Shown here piece by piece: positions 38,201-50,029 of a stretch of 64,000 nt of DNA. Source of the stretch: Kryptolebias marmoratus. Lineage: Eukaryota; Chordata; Actinopteri; Cyprinodontiformes; Rivulidae. Location: contig NC_051433.1 in the NCBI RefSeq assembly GCF_001649575.2, positions 16,182,142 through 16,246,141 of the forward strand. The letters are read 5' to 3'. Numbering within the stretch: the first letter of the stretch is position 1; each line of letters opens with the position of its first letter. The position numbers and the translations under genes were made by a program. The notes beneath the pieces were generated by a model. That model made no database searches and was not told the origin of the DNA. It was given only the letters and a program-made list of their open reading frames with translations.

Positions 38201-38637
38201 GCTTCAGTTCGTCACAAAGTTAATATTTTTCAGTGTTATGTTTTATTGCTTTTTTCCCCCACAAATGATGCAGACATTTTTAAACAGGTTTGAACAGAAA
38301 ATAGTGTAAAATTAGATGTTATGTCTTAAGTCAATCCATGTTTTGTCTATGAAATCCATTTCATTTTGTTGATATTTTAGATTAAATGTCTAATTTATTT
38401 GTAAAAGTAAATCAATGTTTGTTTCTTTAGGCAGAAAATGCATTTGCAAAACACCAAATCAACTGTTTGTTTTTTCTGCCATTATAACTTTATCTGGGAT
38501 TTAACTGAAAATGTGTTTAATATTAATCTGTTTGTAACTTCCAGGGTATTCAAAGAGGAACCTTTCAAAGAGCTGCAGATGATACTCAGCAGCCCTGGCT
38601 CATAGACGATGGCACCCACTACATAAGTCAAGTGTGA
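29237..38637 (+). CDS. inava: Innate immunity activator (INAVA), CUPID-domain scaffold
   Basis: Nine coding exons join in frame: 29237-29291, 32316-32449, 34407-34529, 34641-34869, 34992-35045, 35308-35614, 37092-37247, 37385-38078, 38545-38637, giving 614 residues (human 663, or shorter from the internal start). The opening E-I-S-D-T-D-S-G-I-I-L-H-S-G, the block LTGKLP..YPL..GEK with RRIGAAYKL-like text, the phrase SDDSSLSD, the QHSPW.ESSLD.PY block, SLDRQGA and the C-terminal I-S-Q-V all match INAVA. There is no FERM domain, which separates it from FRMD4A/B. Residues ~25-180 form the CUPID (DUF3338) region with coiled-coil character; the rest is Ser/Pro-rich and probably disordered. In mammals it binds cytohesins at epithelial junctions and promotes NOD2-linked signalling and cytokine output. 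The SQV end could bind PDZ domains (inference). Confidence 0.92.
29292..32315 (+). other. inava: INAVA intron 2
   Basis: Bounded by gtaaga and tacaatgcag. AT-rich with no repeat family recognised and no coding exon. Open frames in it are short and unsupported. Confidence 0.75.
32450..34406 (+). other. inava: INAVA intron 3
   Basis: Bounded by gtaagc and tttgtgtgcag. Contains the short copy of the 18.1 kb repeat (32623-32735), T and A homopolymers (32967-32980, 33711-33727) and otherwise unremarkable AT-rich sequence. Confidence 0.75.
32623..32735 (+). repeat. Teleost interspersed repeat (3' part)
   Basis: Shares 'agtgattactttctg'-type text and 'acattattgtccgccttcgc' with the copy at 18382-18535 in the same orientation. 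Only the 3' part is present, as expected for a 5'-truncated retroposed repeat. Confidence 0.6.
35615..37091 (+). other. inava: INAVA intron 6
   Basis: Bounded by gtgaca and gtgtgtccag. Contains a fish repeat piece at 36385-36500 and a CpG-containing block around 36160-36310 with no coding frame. Confidence 0.75.
36385..36500. repeat. Palindromic-MITE-related fragment
   Basis: 'acctctcgtcctaaacgctt', 'cttcagttctg' and 'gaagaggtgaaacatc' resemble the core of the fish repeat with CGTTTC.CTTCTC..CCGA..AGCTT text that is present whole at 57920-58060. Only a degenerate core is seen here. Confidence 0.4.
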
Positions 38638-40430
38638 AGAGAAGCTGCTTTGGACTTGTTTTAACTCACAAACTGCAGTTTTCCCTTTCAACCAAAGTGA
38701 AGTGATCAGAAAATTGATTGTCTGTCTTACAGTGATTTGCTTGTTTTGTTAAAAGTCACAGTTTTGTTTTACTTTCCTTGCTGCATCTGAGCAAACCAAA
38801 CACCTCCAAAGTTGATTTTAGAGCAGAAGTAGATTTGATGTCAACTAGGTTGCTTTTATCTGCTCTTTATGGAATTTTTTTTTCGTTAAAAATTAAGGGC
38901 AGCTCAGTTGGGTTATAAGTCTCCAAAAACTGAAATGTTTCTGAATCATGAAATGCAGAAATGTCAAGCAGTTATTAAAATAAGGGCGTCATGAAAATAA
39001 CAAGAGCTCCTGCACCAGCGTGGCCGCTAATATTGCTCTTTGACATCAAGAACTGGCGTGATTACAAAACTGCCTTTGCTCATGTAAAGTTATGGAAATG
39101 AGATCAGTAATAGAATTAAAGGGAACTGCATTTAGCTCTGTTTTCAGTTCGGTAAACAGGAAACGAGGCGCTCATTTTCAACAAGCTGTTTAAAGAGAGT
39201 TCATTACTATATAATAACAAATATCTGCAGCCTGTCCTTTTAAAATACTTGAGCTGCTTCCAGTCTTGTGCCTGAGACGGACCTTTTTAATCATGTATTT
39301 TATTATCTGTTTTTAGGCTGTGGAATAACCAAATTACTCAGCTAGTTGAAACAAAGTACTAACTAAACTTAACCACATGACAACTAAAGTAGAAGCAAAT
39401 TCTTGATGCTCGGCGATGATTATGTCATCGTAAAATTTAAGTTTTTGGAGCTTAAACTCTAAATTTTGTGTTTTTATTAACTCTTTATTTTATTTTTATA
39501 TATATAGCTTTTTGTAAAAACCAAGAATAGTTTTATTGACATGAGCTGTGCCCCAAAAGCAGTGTTCCTTTGAGAAACACACTCTTTTGTCTCAACGAGT
39601 AATTAATTTTGAACAGGTTAGGAAGGAGACTCAACTACTACAATTTCAGGTGCAGCTGCACACGGAGCAGTATCTCGCGGCAATCTTTTTGTGTTAATTT
39701 ATTCTCGTTTGCACCACTGGACCCATGGACAGCAAGACTTGAAATAAAAGCGGACGTGGACCAGAGATTGCGGAGCAAATCCAGTGTTTATTTACTGGTA
39801 TCCAAAACCAGACCACAATCATGTTACCTATTGTGCCTCTTGTTTTTTAACCTGTCTTTTCTATTTATCTGTTTTAGCTGATAGCTTTGGCAAAATGTGA
39901 TGTTTAACACAGTCTGAAAAAAAAATCCCTGTGGAAGAAAATAAATAGTATTGTTTGATTGTTGTTGAGTTTCTTTTTTTTTGTGAAGTGTACTTTTATG
40001 TTTTAATGTTTTAATGAAAACACTGATGTGCCGAAGAATAATGCCAAATAATTGTTTTATTGATTAGATAAATTGAACTGATTTGATTACCAGTAACTTG
40101 AGTTTTATCCTCTCACTTAAGTTTTTAAATTTACTTTAATGTAAGAAGTCTCACCGTTTCTTTCAGCTGCAGATTCCTTTAAATATTTAAATATGTCCAA
40201 GTATTTCAGAAACTCAAGACTTTATTCTTTCTCTTCTCTTCTTTCTGTTTTACTTTATAGGAAAAATAAAAATTCCTAACATATTTTATTGATTCATTTA
40301 GGTCTGATTTCCAAGCCAGAATTCACAACCAGTAAATATATATATTTTTTTAATTATTTGTAATTCCACCAAATAAAGTGGCTAATTGAACAGAATAAAA
40401 ACTCAAACGGTTTTGATTTTGGTTTTAGAT
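38638..40430 (+). other. inava: INAVA 3' UTR and downstream spacer
   Basis: AT-rich sequence after the INAVA stop. A poly-A signal AATAAA at 39940-39945 would give a 3' UTR of about 1.3 kb. The open frame at 39609-39881 lies within it and has no family resemblance. Confidence 0.55.
39940..39945 (+). terminator. inava: Likely INAVA polyadenylation signal (AATAAA)
   Basis: Canonical hexamer in 'gaagaaaataaatag', followed within 20-40 bases by TTG/GTTG-rich sequence. Earlier usable signals were not obvious. Confidence 0.5.
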
Positions 40431-40724
40431 CAGTGATCATCAAGTGGTGGTTCCTGGGCCATATTTGGCACATTTGAAAGTAGATCGTGAGACGTTATTG
40501 GCAGGGAGAAAACATGTTGCTGGTTGTCAGGTTGTAGAAATGCTCATGTGGGCGATCTGTGTTAGTATTTTCCGTGGATATCTGCTAAATGCAATTTGAA
40601 GTTACTGCAGGACTGCACTGAAGATGTGTCAGATATCTATTGAAATAAATGCTCCACGTTTGCGCCTATTGTAGTTGTTTTGAAGTGAAAGGAAAACAAA
40701 CCTCATCTTTTTAACAACCCACTG
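40431..40724. mobile_element. Possible hAT-like MITE
   Basis: The left end is 'cagtgatcatcaagtggtgg' and the right end, read on the other strand, is 'cagtgggttg', similar to inverted ends of fish hAT elements. There is no coding capacity and no clear target duplication. Confidence 0.35.
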
Positions 40725-41099
40725 ATTTTTTTTTTTTCTTCTGACAGGTGTCTTAACCTAAAGCTGCCATTCTCTTATACTTTTTTGTTTCCATTAATAT
40801 TTTCTTATTTGGCATTTGTCAAAGTTTTACCCCACTTAACTTTTTTTAATACAGTGATACAGCAACTGAAACTCAAATTACACCTTTAAAAACAAAAGGT
40901 ATTTATTTAAAAGGTATTTATTTGCATATTACAATTTTATGGTAGCAGATATGAAAATACATAAATAAAACTGATTATAACTGCTAGAAATATGGCAATT
41001 AAAAAGGCTAACCTCGTAGTGATTGCCTATAAAAAAAATGTAGTCCTTGAACAAATGATGTTTATGAGACCAGTTTGTAGATGAACATGTTAGCTTTTG

Positions 41100-41442
41100 T
41101 TCACGTAGCTTAATGCTTTTATTTTGGAAAACCGGAAAGGGAATCTGTTTACCGGAAGAGAGTCAAACTTCCGGATATAATTGTGTTTCGCGCAATCATT
41201 GGTTTCGCGCATCCGTAAATAATTTACTTCCCTGTACAGGAGTCTTCCTCGCCAGGTAACTTTGGCCCATTTAATTCGGTAGCCCGTGACGACGATAGAA
41301 CAGGTGTTTGTCCCGCTGACAGTTTACGTTGGTGTCGTTGTGGAAACCAGAGTGTTTCTGGCAGCAAGTTAATTCAACAACAACAACACAAAAAACAACT
41401 TCCTGCTCGGCTGGCGAGCGACAGCTCAGCGTTAGCTCGGAG
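41100..41442 (+). promoter_or_regulatory. adipor1: ADIPOR1 promoter and untranslated exon 1
   Basis: Compact CpG-rich segment with three ETS-type cores: ccggaa at 41132, ccggaag at 41153 and an inverted cttccgg at 41168. A CCAAT-type ATTGG in 'caatcattggtttcgcgc' follows. No TATA box is evident, as usual for a housekeeping promoter. A strong donor (gctcggag|gtaaca) ends the exon at 41442. The nearest downstream gene in frame is ADIPOR1, so assignment is by position. Confidence 0.6.
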
Positions 41443-42547
41443 GTAACAATAACAACCTGATGTCTCAGATAACAGCTGATTCGCCGGCTTCGTGTGCGCT
41501 CCTTGTTTTCTGATTTCAGCATGTTTCGGTGCGGTGCAGCAGACCGCAGTGTTCCGGTGAATTCAAGTGTTGCGAGCTGCGTGTCCTGCGGTTGTTTACA
41601 TTGTGTCCATCGTCATGTTCCGCCGCTTTGCTAACGTTATTCAACATCCGTGGGGCAGCCTTTGGCTAAAAATGCTGCAAAACTAGTTAAATGTTTGACC
41701 TTTGCTTTACATCATAGGTATTTCTTTGTATTGTGGAGCAATCCTGCCGGTCAGGAAATAATAGAAATTGAACAGTGAGCACATTAACATGTATTTTATG
41801 TCCTCAGAACAAGAAGTCCATCGTGTCTTATATTTCTTTCTTCAGATGAGTCGGACTTTGATCTTGAGCTGTACTCCTTCAGTCTCAATGAGGGTCTTAA
41901 AGCTTTTCTTTGTGTAGTGGCTTTTTTTTTAGCTGAGTTAAGCCACTAAACTGTCCTGAGAATCAATCAATAATTAAAAAGCGACTCATCTTAATTGTAA
42001 GGTGCAGAAACACACCTTCATCATTTGAATTTAGGAAGCTTTTGTGTTTGAATGATACATAGGTGAGTGTGAAGTGGATTATCAAGCAAACCAGTCTGTA
42101 AAAAAATGGTAAATTAGAAGGATTTGACTTATATTTTTTTCTAAATAAATGCTGCTTTTGTCTTTAAAAAAACGTGTGGGAAAACCCCCTTATGAAAGCC
42201 TAGAAAACAGCTGCTCAACACATTTTTTAAGACATGTTTATGAAAACAACAGATAATGAAAATAAATGGTTTAATTTCTCATTTAACAAGGGGAGAGTGC
42301 CGTATGGAATAATTTTAATTGTTATAAACCCATGAAGGATAATCTAACTTACCAAAGTTTTTATTTTAATTTTGTCGTTTAATTAGGTCGGCCCTTTTTT
42401 ACTTTTCAACAGGTGATGACAACTACCCACTTTAAGTTTTTTGGTGCCATCCCTGGTGTGCAGTTTAAACATCATCAGGTTGAAAATGAAAACACGAAGT
42501 TGTGCGCTGTTCGTCCGCATTGCCGTTATTTTTTTGTGTAATTTTAG
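41443..42547 (+). other. adipor1: ADIPOR1 intron 1 (inferred)
   Basis: The first 200 bases stay CpG-rich, then the sequence becomes AT-rich. The acceptor of the next exon is uncertain: 'gtaattttag' ending 42547 or 'ggttgttcag' ending 42648 both work, and both lie upstream of the start codon. Confidence 0.5.
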
Positions 42548-42715
42548 ATCGGCTGCTAACTGTGGATTCACATTCATGTGCTGATAGTTGCCGTGAATGC
42601 GGCGACACACTTGGCCATATCGTTGACCGTTATTTTGGTTGTTCAGGAGGAAATTGTTGCGTGCCATCTGAAGCAGAATACAGACGCTGTGAGTGGGTCA
42701 TCAGGCAGTCTCCCT

Positions 42716-45700
42716 ATGTCAGGCCGAAACGGGTCTGCCACTGATTCAGACTGCCAGATCTCTGAGGACTGCAGCGTCCCAGATGTTGAGCTGATGGAGC
42801 TTGGGCCACTGCTGGAGGAGGGAGGGGGCCGGCAGGTGCCATCCAAAAGCGTGCGTCCAGAGGTAGGGGCTGCGCATCACAGAAACGCCCAGAGAGGAGT
42901 CCCGGTGACTTCCTGCGCCTCGCTGACAACAATCCTGTGCCATCTCTTTAAAGGGAGCAGCAATGCTTGCAGATGATGATGATGAGGAAGACGATGAGGT
43001 GGGAGAGGTTCTGACCTTGCCTCTTCAGGCTCACCATGCCATGGAGAAAATGGAGGAGTTTGTACACAAGGTAATCGGGTCGCTTCTGGGGAATAAATAG
43101 AAATGTCAGACGGCGCTAGAAGTCACAACAACACTGTCTATTACTGAGACTAATTATGGACGTGGAACTCTGTAATAACATAATTATTAGTTCAAAGACT
43201 TCATGATTCCATTCAGCCCATAAAAATAGTCCGTACCCCTTCTTCATCACATAGAAATAAAATCCCATTGATTTTGAATTCATGTTTTCTGCAGAAAATA
43301 ATATTTTAAGTTTATTCCACTTTACCCTTTGTAATCTTCGCCCCCTTCCTCCCACTACAACCACCTTAAGCACCAGCTGTTGCAGTCTGTGCATCTTTAA
43401 GGGAGACTGACCCCGTTTTACAGCCACTACATGGTTCAGCCCAGCACTACGGTTAGCCGCTTCGTGCTAAAACGCAGATTTTTGTAGCAGGAATTTAACC
43501 GTAATCAATGTTCGTCTAATAATTCGGAAGGAGATATATGTCAGAAGGAGAGTTTTTTTTTTTTTTTTTCTCCTCTCAGACGTGACAAAAGTGCACAGCA
43601 GATTTTCTGCACCCGCATTGAATAATGCAGGGGCTACTTTAAATAACCTGAAACTTAACACACACTGTCTAGTTTACAACTAAGATCAAGACTCAGGTTG
43701 TGTGCACAACGTCTGCTTTTATAATTGGATCATTTTTGCTCAGTTATGGAGGCTTTGTTTGCAGTCAGGCTGAAACACAATATTCACAATATGTGAACCA
43801 CATTGTGGATGATTTTATGGAAAATAAGCGTTTCAAATGTTTTACAGCTAATAACACAATTAAATATTGTTGTTTTTTTTTCTTTTAAGACAATTTACAT
43901 CACTTTTAGACAACGATGAATGAAAACACTTACCCTTGCACTGTTTTCACAGACTTTCAGTTGAAGTTTTGGTCAGAAGTTGCGATTTTAAGCTTTAGTG
44001 TGTGAGTAAATCTTTGCTCCGTTTCAGGTTTGGGAGGGGCGCTGGAGGGTGATTCCTTTTCATGTCCTGCCTGATTGGCTGAAGGACAATGATTACCTCC
44101 TGCATGGACATCGACCTCCCATGCCCTCCTTCAGGGCCTGCTTTGGAAGCATCTTCAGAATTCACACTGAGACCGGAAACATCTGGACTCACCTGTTAGG
44201 TGAGCGTGCAAATAATTACGTTTCCAAGCGAATATGTTTTTGATTTCATCTTCTTTCCCTTCTGCTGATGTCTGATGAACCGAGTTGTTGTTTTGTTTTT
44301 CCTCAGGGTGGATCTTATTCATCTGTTTGGGCACTTTAACCATGTTGCGCCCCAACATGTATTTTATGGCACCGCTGCAGGAGAAGGTTGTGTTTGGGAT
44401 GTTCTTCCTGGGAGCTGTCCTCTGCCTCAGCTTCTCCTGGCTCTTTCATACTGTCTACTGCCACTCGGAAAAGGTGTCTCGCACATTCTCCAAGTAAGGG
44501 CTCGAACCGTCTAAAAAGCTGTCACTGATGCCTTTTGCATCGTGTAGAAATAAGTTAGAAGTGTCACCTTTTCCCAGGAATTTATACCTTTTATAGGACT
44601 TCAATATTTGTCACTTGTAATGTTTTAATTCTGGACATGGAGCTCAAGTTTCCTCACTGAGTGTAGTGTAATGTATGAGAAACAAAAAGGGCAAAACAGT
44701 ATTTTTATTTATTTTTCTTTGACACATATAAGCTGCTCTAATCAAAACATACAAAAACAAACGAGTATAAAATCAGCACTGGACATTTATCAGTGTCAGT
44801 GCTTTAACCACTGTCCTCTCTTTTTATGTGCCTTTATAAGACACTGAGCACATTTTGTAACTTTTAAGTTTTTGTACAGCCCTTGTGGGTGAATGTGAGG
44901 CCGAATGAAGCCCCTGAACAAAAACACGTCCCTTTCTTATTGTCGGCCGCCGACTGCGGCTGATGCTGTTCACGGCGACTGCCTCTAAGAGCCGATCAGG
45001 CCTCTGCTGAGCCACATCTGGTCGCATTCCATCTATAATTTGTGTCTGTTGCAACAAAACATTTCATACATGTGTGTTTAATCAGCTTACATTCCTCCTA
45101 CTCTCTACTTATTCACTTATTCAGAGTTCCTCCTCCGAACAACAGCCCAAGTTGTTTCTGTGCCCCGTCTTGTTTGTCAGTTGTTTTTTTTTTCTAAAAC
45201 TGGAAGATTGATAAAAACCACAACCACGGTTAAAGGTTTTTGAGCTGCTCCCGGTCAGGCCCAGCAGACCCTCACAGCTGGTGTTGATGAAGAAGCACAA
45301 GCAGCAAAATAAATTTGGCTTTAACTGCATGAATATATGTGTAATTTTGTACACATAGTTTTTATCGTATGAACACAGGGAATTTGTTTTTTATATTTTC
45401 AGGTCTAGATAGGTTGTGTGTGTGTGTTTGGGGGGGGTGATAGAGTATGAGAAATATTTATGTTTCCAGACCTGTTTTCCTATTCCTTTTGTTTTGTTTT
45501 AAATAAATCTCTCAAACAAACTGATTCCATACAAAGGTTGTACATGGTCGCCATGATTTTAACTTTTGTGTCCTCTGCCACTTTAAATGAAGCGTTTTAG
45601 CCGTCAGTATGCTGTCTGAGAACTCACAGGTACAGACACTCCTGTACAGCTTTCCAGGTGAAATGAAGGTATGGGCCGATGTGCTTCAGGAGACTGGGAA

Positions 45701-47587
45701 TGTTTACAGTTCAGCCCACAGCTCCTTCAAATGAGATGTGTGAAAATACTGAACGCTAAGCTACTTCAAATGGCAGCACACTGTATGGCGCTTCCGTTTC
45801 CCTCTAAACGGGAACGAGGTTTTACAGAATTACCATCACGTTGCTCTGCAGAAGACGTGAACTCTGTGATTAGGATCATATTTGGGAAAACATATCAACA
45901 GTTTGTGGTGTCTTATGGTGTTTGGGACATATAAAAGTACATTAATGCTAAATGTTTGTACTTGGACATAAGAAATGTTTGGAAAACTCCTGAATTTTTC
46001 CATATAAAATACGTCAGCCTGTAAACAGTTAGTGTAAATGTTAAATAGACGTAGCAGCAGCATTGTAATTTTTTTCACCATGTGTACAAAATGTAAGTAG
46101 TTGTTTTGGATCCTTCTGCTCAGCCTGCGTTTGTCCCTCTGACCCTCTCCTCAGGCTTGACTACTCGGGCATTGCACTTCTAATCATGGGTTCCTTCGTG
46201 CCCTGGCTCTACTACTCCTTCTACTGCTCCCCTCAGCCTCGACTTATCTACCTCACCATCGTATGTGTCCTTGGCATCGCCGCCATCATAGTTGCCCAGT
46301 GGGACCGATTCTCAACGCCTCGTCACAGACCTACGAGAGCGGGTGAGGATAGCCGGACCTGTCATAGTTTCGGTTTTCTGTCTGTCTGTCTGCTCTTACT
46401 CCTGCGGCGGTGATTCTTTTCTGCAAACTGTGCAGGAAGATTACTGATTACATGCTGTTTGTTAGAGATTTCCACAATTTATTCGTTTATCATTCAAGTA
46501 ATTCCAGTAATTGTCGCTCTCAGGTGTATTTATGGGTCTTGGACTGAGTGGCATTGTTCCCACCATGCACTTCACCATCGAGGAGGGCTTTGTAAAGGCC
46601 ACCACCGTGGGCCAGATGGGCTGGTTTTATCTGATGGGCGCCATGTACATCACCGGCGCCGGTCTGTACGCAGCAAGGATCCCCGAGCGCTTTTTTCCTG
46701 GAAAGTGTGACATCTGGGTAGGTGTTTAATGCGTCAGATCTGGGCTGCAGGCAACAAATATAAGTTAGTGTGAAAGAGTTCATTATCAATTAAGTAGTTT
46801 TTTTGTTTTGTTTTTTTTAACTCAACACTGTCAAAATTGTGCTTTTGATTTATTTTTTTCAGTGAAACGCAGTCCAAATGTATCAATTAGGTAAATTTTC
46901 TGAATTTTTTTACCTAATTAAATTTAAATGAGAAGCTTCTGATTAATAAAAAATAAACAAAACTCAGAATTTGACCAGCTGTTAAAGACAAGTAGTCAGT
47001 TTGATTCATTAAAAAAATAGATCTTAATTGACACGTTCATCAGCAAACTATTTACTAGTGCCTATAAATATTTTGGTTCTTAGTCACGATTCATATTTAG
47101 ACTCTAATGAGACTAATTATTTAATAAACTAATAAAAACATGCTTTTGTAGTTTTATAACACCTGGTTCACAATTAACAAACCACTGAGGCACAGAAAAA
47201 ATGAAAAACTGCTGGCAGCAGATGTCCTTTTAGTAAGTCAGTTTCCACTTTAAGAAAATAACATGTTCACCTGTCCCAACGGTGCTTTTATAACCGCTTA
47301 CAAACGGAGGGGAAACTGTAAATTCACATCTAAATATGTGAAACGAAATGAAGCATCAGTTTCTGGCTCAGCGTCCAGATTTTTCAGATTCTTTTCATTA
47401 AACGCGGCGGCACGACGCCCGATGTGACTTAACGCACGCTTGTCTTTCGTCCCTGTAGTTCCACTCCCATCAGATCTTTCACGTTCTGGTCGTGGCGGCG
47501 GCGTTCATTCACTTCTACGGGGTTTCCAACCTGCAGGAGTTTCGCTACGGCCTTGAGGGAGGATGCACAGATGACTCTTTACTCTGA
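42716..47587 (+). CDS. adipor1: Adiponectin receptor 1 (ADIPOR1)
   Basis: Seven coding exons join in frame: 42716-42862, 42954-43070, 44028-44199, 44307-44493, 46155-46342, 46524-46717, 47459-47587, giving 377 residues (human 375). Nearly all of the membrane core matches human ADIPOR1, so this is not ADIPOR2. The protein is a seven-helix PAQR receptor with cytosolic N terminus and zinc-dependent ceramidase activity; adiponectin binding leads to AMPK activation. Zinc ligands expected from the human structure are present at H193 (SWLFHTVYCH), H339 and H343 (SHQIFH). The N terminus holds VELMELGPLLEE and an acidic run (residues ~56-64) before LTLPLQAHHAMEKMEEF. A histidine replaces the human Gln two residues before the zinc-binding H339. 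The start MSGRNGSA was chosen because it fits the family length; the frame stays open upstream without family similarity. Confidence 0.96.
43071..44027 (+). other. adipor1: ADIPOR1 intron after coding exon 2
   Basis: Bounded by gtaatc and ctccgtttcag. Holds T-rich homopolymers near 43552-43570. No recognised repeat or gene. Confidence 0.8.
44494..46154 (+). other. adipor1: ADIPOR1 intron after coding exon 4
   Basis: Bounded by gtaagg and ctctcctcag. A CpG-containing block at about 44870-45060 is unlike the surrounding AT-rich sequence and could be a regulatory element. A GT/G-rich tract lies at 45416-45438. No coding exon. Confidence 0.75.
46718..47458 (+). other. adipor1: ADIPOR1 last intron
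   Basis: Bounded by gtaggt and cgtccctgtag. AT-rich, with no recognised repeat. Confidence 0.8.
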
Positions 47588-47624
47588 AAGGCCCAACTGT
47601 GACTTGCTTATCTTTACACCTTCA

Positions 47625-47648
47625 AACACACACACACACACATATATA
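47625..47648. repeat. (CA)n/(TA)n microsatellite in ADIPOR1 3' UTR
   Basis: Short CA run passing into TA just after the ADIPOR1 stop codon. Confidence 0.85.
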
Positions 47649-48335
47649 AAATGCTGCTGGAATGGTCAGAATGGTCACTTATTGTTCCTGCTGTACTTCT
47701 GATTTGCTTACATCTTCTTTAGGTTTTAGTGATCTTTCTGCTTTGGCTTTTTTTTTTTCCTTTTTTTTTCTCCAGTAAAGTAGCATTAACTAGCCAATGT
47801 ACTATGGAGGGAACAGGCACTACTTACTACTATAGCTGTCAGTCTTGAGTTGGTGTTTTCAGCTAAGAAAAATAGAATTTTACCCACAATTGTGCGTTGC
47901 TGAAACTGATAGTCTCTTCATAGAATCTCTCTGTTACCCTAACCTCCTTCATGGTCTGTTACAGTTGCACAAAGGGTGCAGAGAGCAGTATTTGTGCTGT
48001 GGCAGACGGCACAAACTAAAGTCATTCCCCTCGTGTAGGTTTTATGACGGTTCACAGGAAGCTTGGTGCACAGCAGTACGCAATCTTGTAGAGTTCGGAG
48101 AGTTCAAATGCAATTGTAAAAGGAGGATAACCATAAACGGATGTATTGCAGTTTGTTTTTTGTTTTTTTTGTTCTTTATTTGTTGAAACCTTGGATTTCT
48201 TTTAAAACTCCATAGGACCGCCGAGAAGTCGCATTTGGCCTTTCACTCCAAAAGCTCATTCAGTACCAAAACTTGATGTTTCCAAATGTTTTAGGGTGAA
48301 TCTGTAACATCTATCTGATCGCTGCAGGGAGAAAA

Positions 48336-48341
48336 AATAAA
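48336..48341 (+). terminator. adipor1: Likely ADIPOR1 polyadenylation signal
   Basis: Overlapping AATAAA hexamers in 'gaaaaaataaaaataaaaag', about 750 bases after the stop codon, followed by TCTC and GTG-containing sequence. Later AATAAA copies (about 48412) are alternatives. Confidence 0.5.
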
Positions 48342-48344
48342 AAT

Positions 48345-50020
48345 AAAAAGTCTCTCAGTGACGTAAAGCGCATGCAGCAAGGTTTGCTGATGTGCATTAT
48401 CCCAGTTTAAATAAATAAATCTCTTGTTTTAGAAAAACACAAGTGATAAAACAAATTAAATGCATTTGAATATTTTGTTTTATTTTATTGGAAAATTTAT
48501 TCAATTTTATTGTGATGACAAATATCCCCCTCAAAAAAAGGAACTTTTAAATTGTTTAATGATACAGTAAAGTTGTATTTGCTTTAAAAAAATATAAATG
48601 CTTAGACTCGGACAATAACTTCATGTTACTTTTTATTGATTAGATAATCCATCTTTGAAAAACCTCTAGTTTCTGAAACGATGTACAGATTTGAAGCAGC
48701 TAAACTGCTTTTCTTTTTGTTTTTTTGTCAACTTTTCTTTTTCTTTTGTGATTGATTTTTAGATGCAATGACAGGTGTAAATATCAAGTGCACCTTACTG
48801 TATTTGATTAAATTCAAGACTTTAAATCACCAAAATAAGGTTTAAAATGTGTTCTGTTTGATTTATATAAACTTTGAGTATACTTGTGCCTTAGGCCAAT
48901 GGAAATGTTTTTAAATAAAGCGGCCTATCTTAACAGTGAGCATCAAGGATTTCCAAGTACTGACTTTTTCTTTTCTTTTTCTTTTCCATATATACAAAGA
49001 ATACTCAATCAAATTATTATTAAAGTTACCAATCCATTGATAGGTTGTAGGAAACGCTGTTTAAACACTCCTTTTTCTAGATGATCTTATTCAAGCTTTA
49101 TTACAAAAACTAAAAATATGTACCTTTGACTTTGTGTAACGTCTTGTGTAGGGAAAAAAAAAGTCATACAATTCTCTGAAATGACAACCTAAATATTTAT
49201 TAATGGTAATATTGGAAAATTATTGTAATAAATTTTTTTCCACATGTACAAAAATGGTGTTTGGTCCATTTTTTATTTTTTATTATCGTGGCTATTGTGT
49301 TTTTGCTTTAATAGGTAAGTTCTTTTGGCTGCTTCCTTCTTCAGGGGTCGCCACAGCGAGCAAACTCACACGAACAATTTGGCGATTGTTTTTGGGGTTT
49401 TTTTACGCCGGCTGCCCTTCCTGCCGCAACCTGGACTCGAACCTGCAAGCTCAGGATTACAAGACCGTGGCGCTTCAATGTTAACTGTAAATTCTAATTA
49501 TTAGTATTTTATAATACATTCTAAAACAAATTAGCAAATATTGCTCAGTCAGTACTTTGTCCAGTGTTTTATCCCCCTGAGGAATGGATCTACAATAAAC
49601 CCCAGAATGTGACAGGTATGTTACCTGACGTGCTGCTGAAGCAAGCTCATATAGAATATAACAACCTATGATTTAAAATTAAAAATTGAGGAAGAATCAA
49701 GTTCAGTTTTTTTTTAATCTGCTCTTTCTCATCTCTCCAGATGTGTTCATTTGACAAAATTCACAATTTTCATTTCTAAACTACTTCATATCATTTAATT
49801 ACATTATGCAGTAAATTACCTCTTCTTAAACTTTGATCATATTTGTTCTAACACATACAGACTTTCTTGCACAGAAATTTTAAAAATATTTATGATATTA
49901 TGATTTATGGTATATTTATGATATCTAAAAACGCAATGTTTGTTTCATTATAAGTTTTGGTATTTGCTCTCAAAACGTTTCAGTTTTTTTTTTTTTTTTT
50001 TGAGAATTATTGAGGAGGAT
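48345..50020. other. Spacer ADIPOR1-RABIF
   Basis: AT-rich sequence holding one clear SINE (49312-49475) and a T run at 49983-50001. In human, KLHL12 occupies this position. No Kelch repeat, BTB domain or other exon of KLHL12 was seen. Confidence 0.65.
49312..49475 (-). mobile_element. tRNA-derived SINE
   Basis: On the minus strand the head contains 'ggttcgagtcc', an exact Pol III B box. It is followed by 'ggttgcggcaggaagggcag' and 'ccggcgtaaaa', then 'cgctgtggcgacccctgaag' and 'cagccaaaag' at the tail. This order is a hallmark of an abundant teleost SINE. The tRNA part no longer folds as an acceptor-paired tRNA. The A box is weak, so the copy is probably inactive. Confidence 0.7.
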
Positions 50021-50029
50021 CCTTTTATT

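Noticed and set aside
42502..42744. Frame upstream of ADIPOR1 start as an N-terminal extension or separate gene
   Set aside because: It overlaps the ADIPOR1 exon in a different frame and has no family similarity; likely 5' UTR or intron.
47845..48186. 113-residue frame after ADIPOR1
   Set aside because: Lies in the ADIPOR1 3' UTR and has no recognisable motif.
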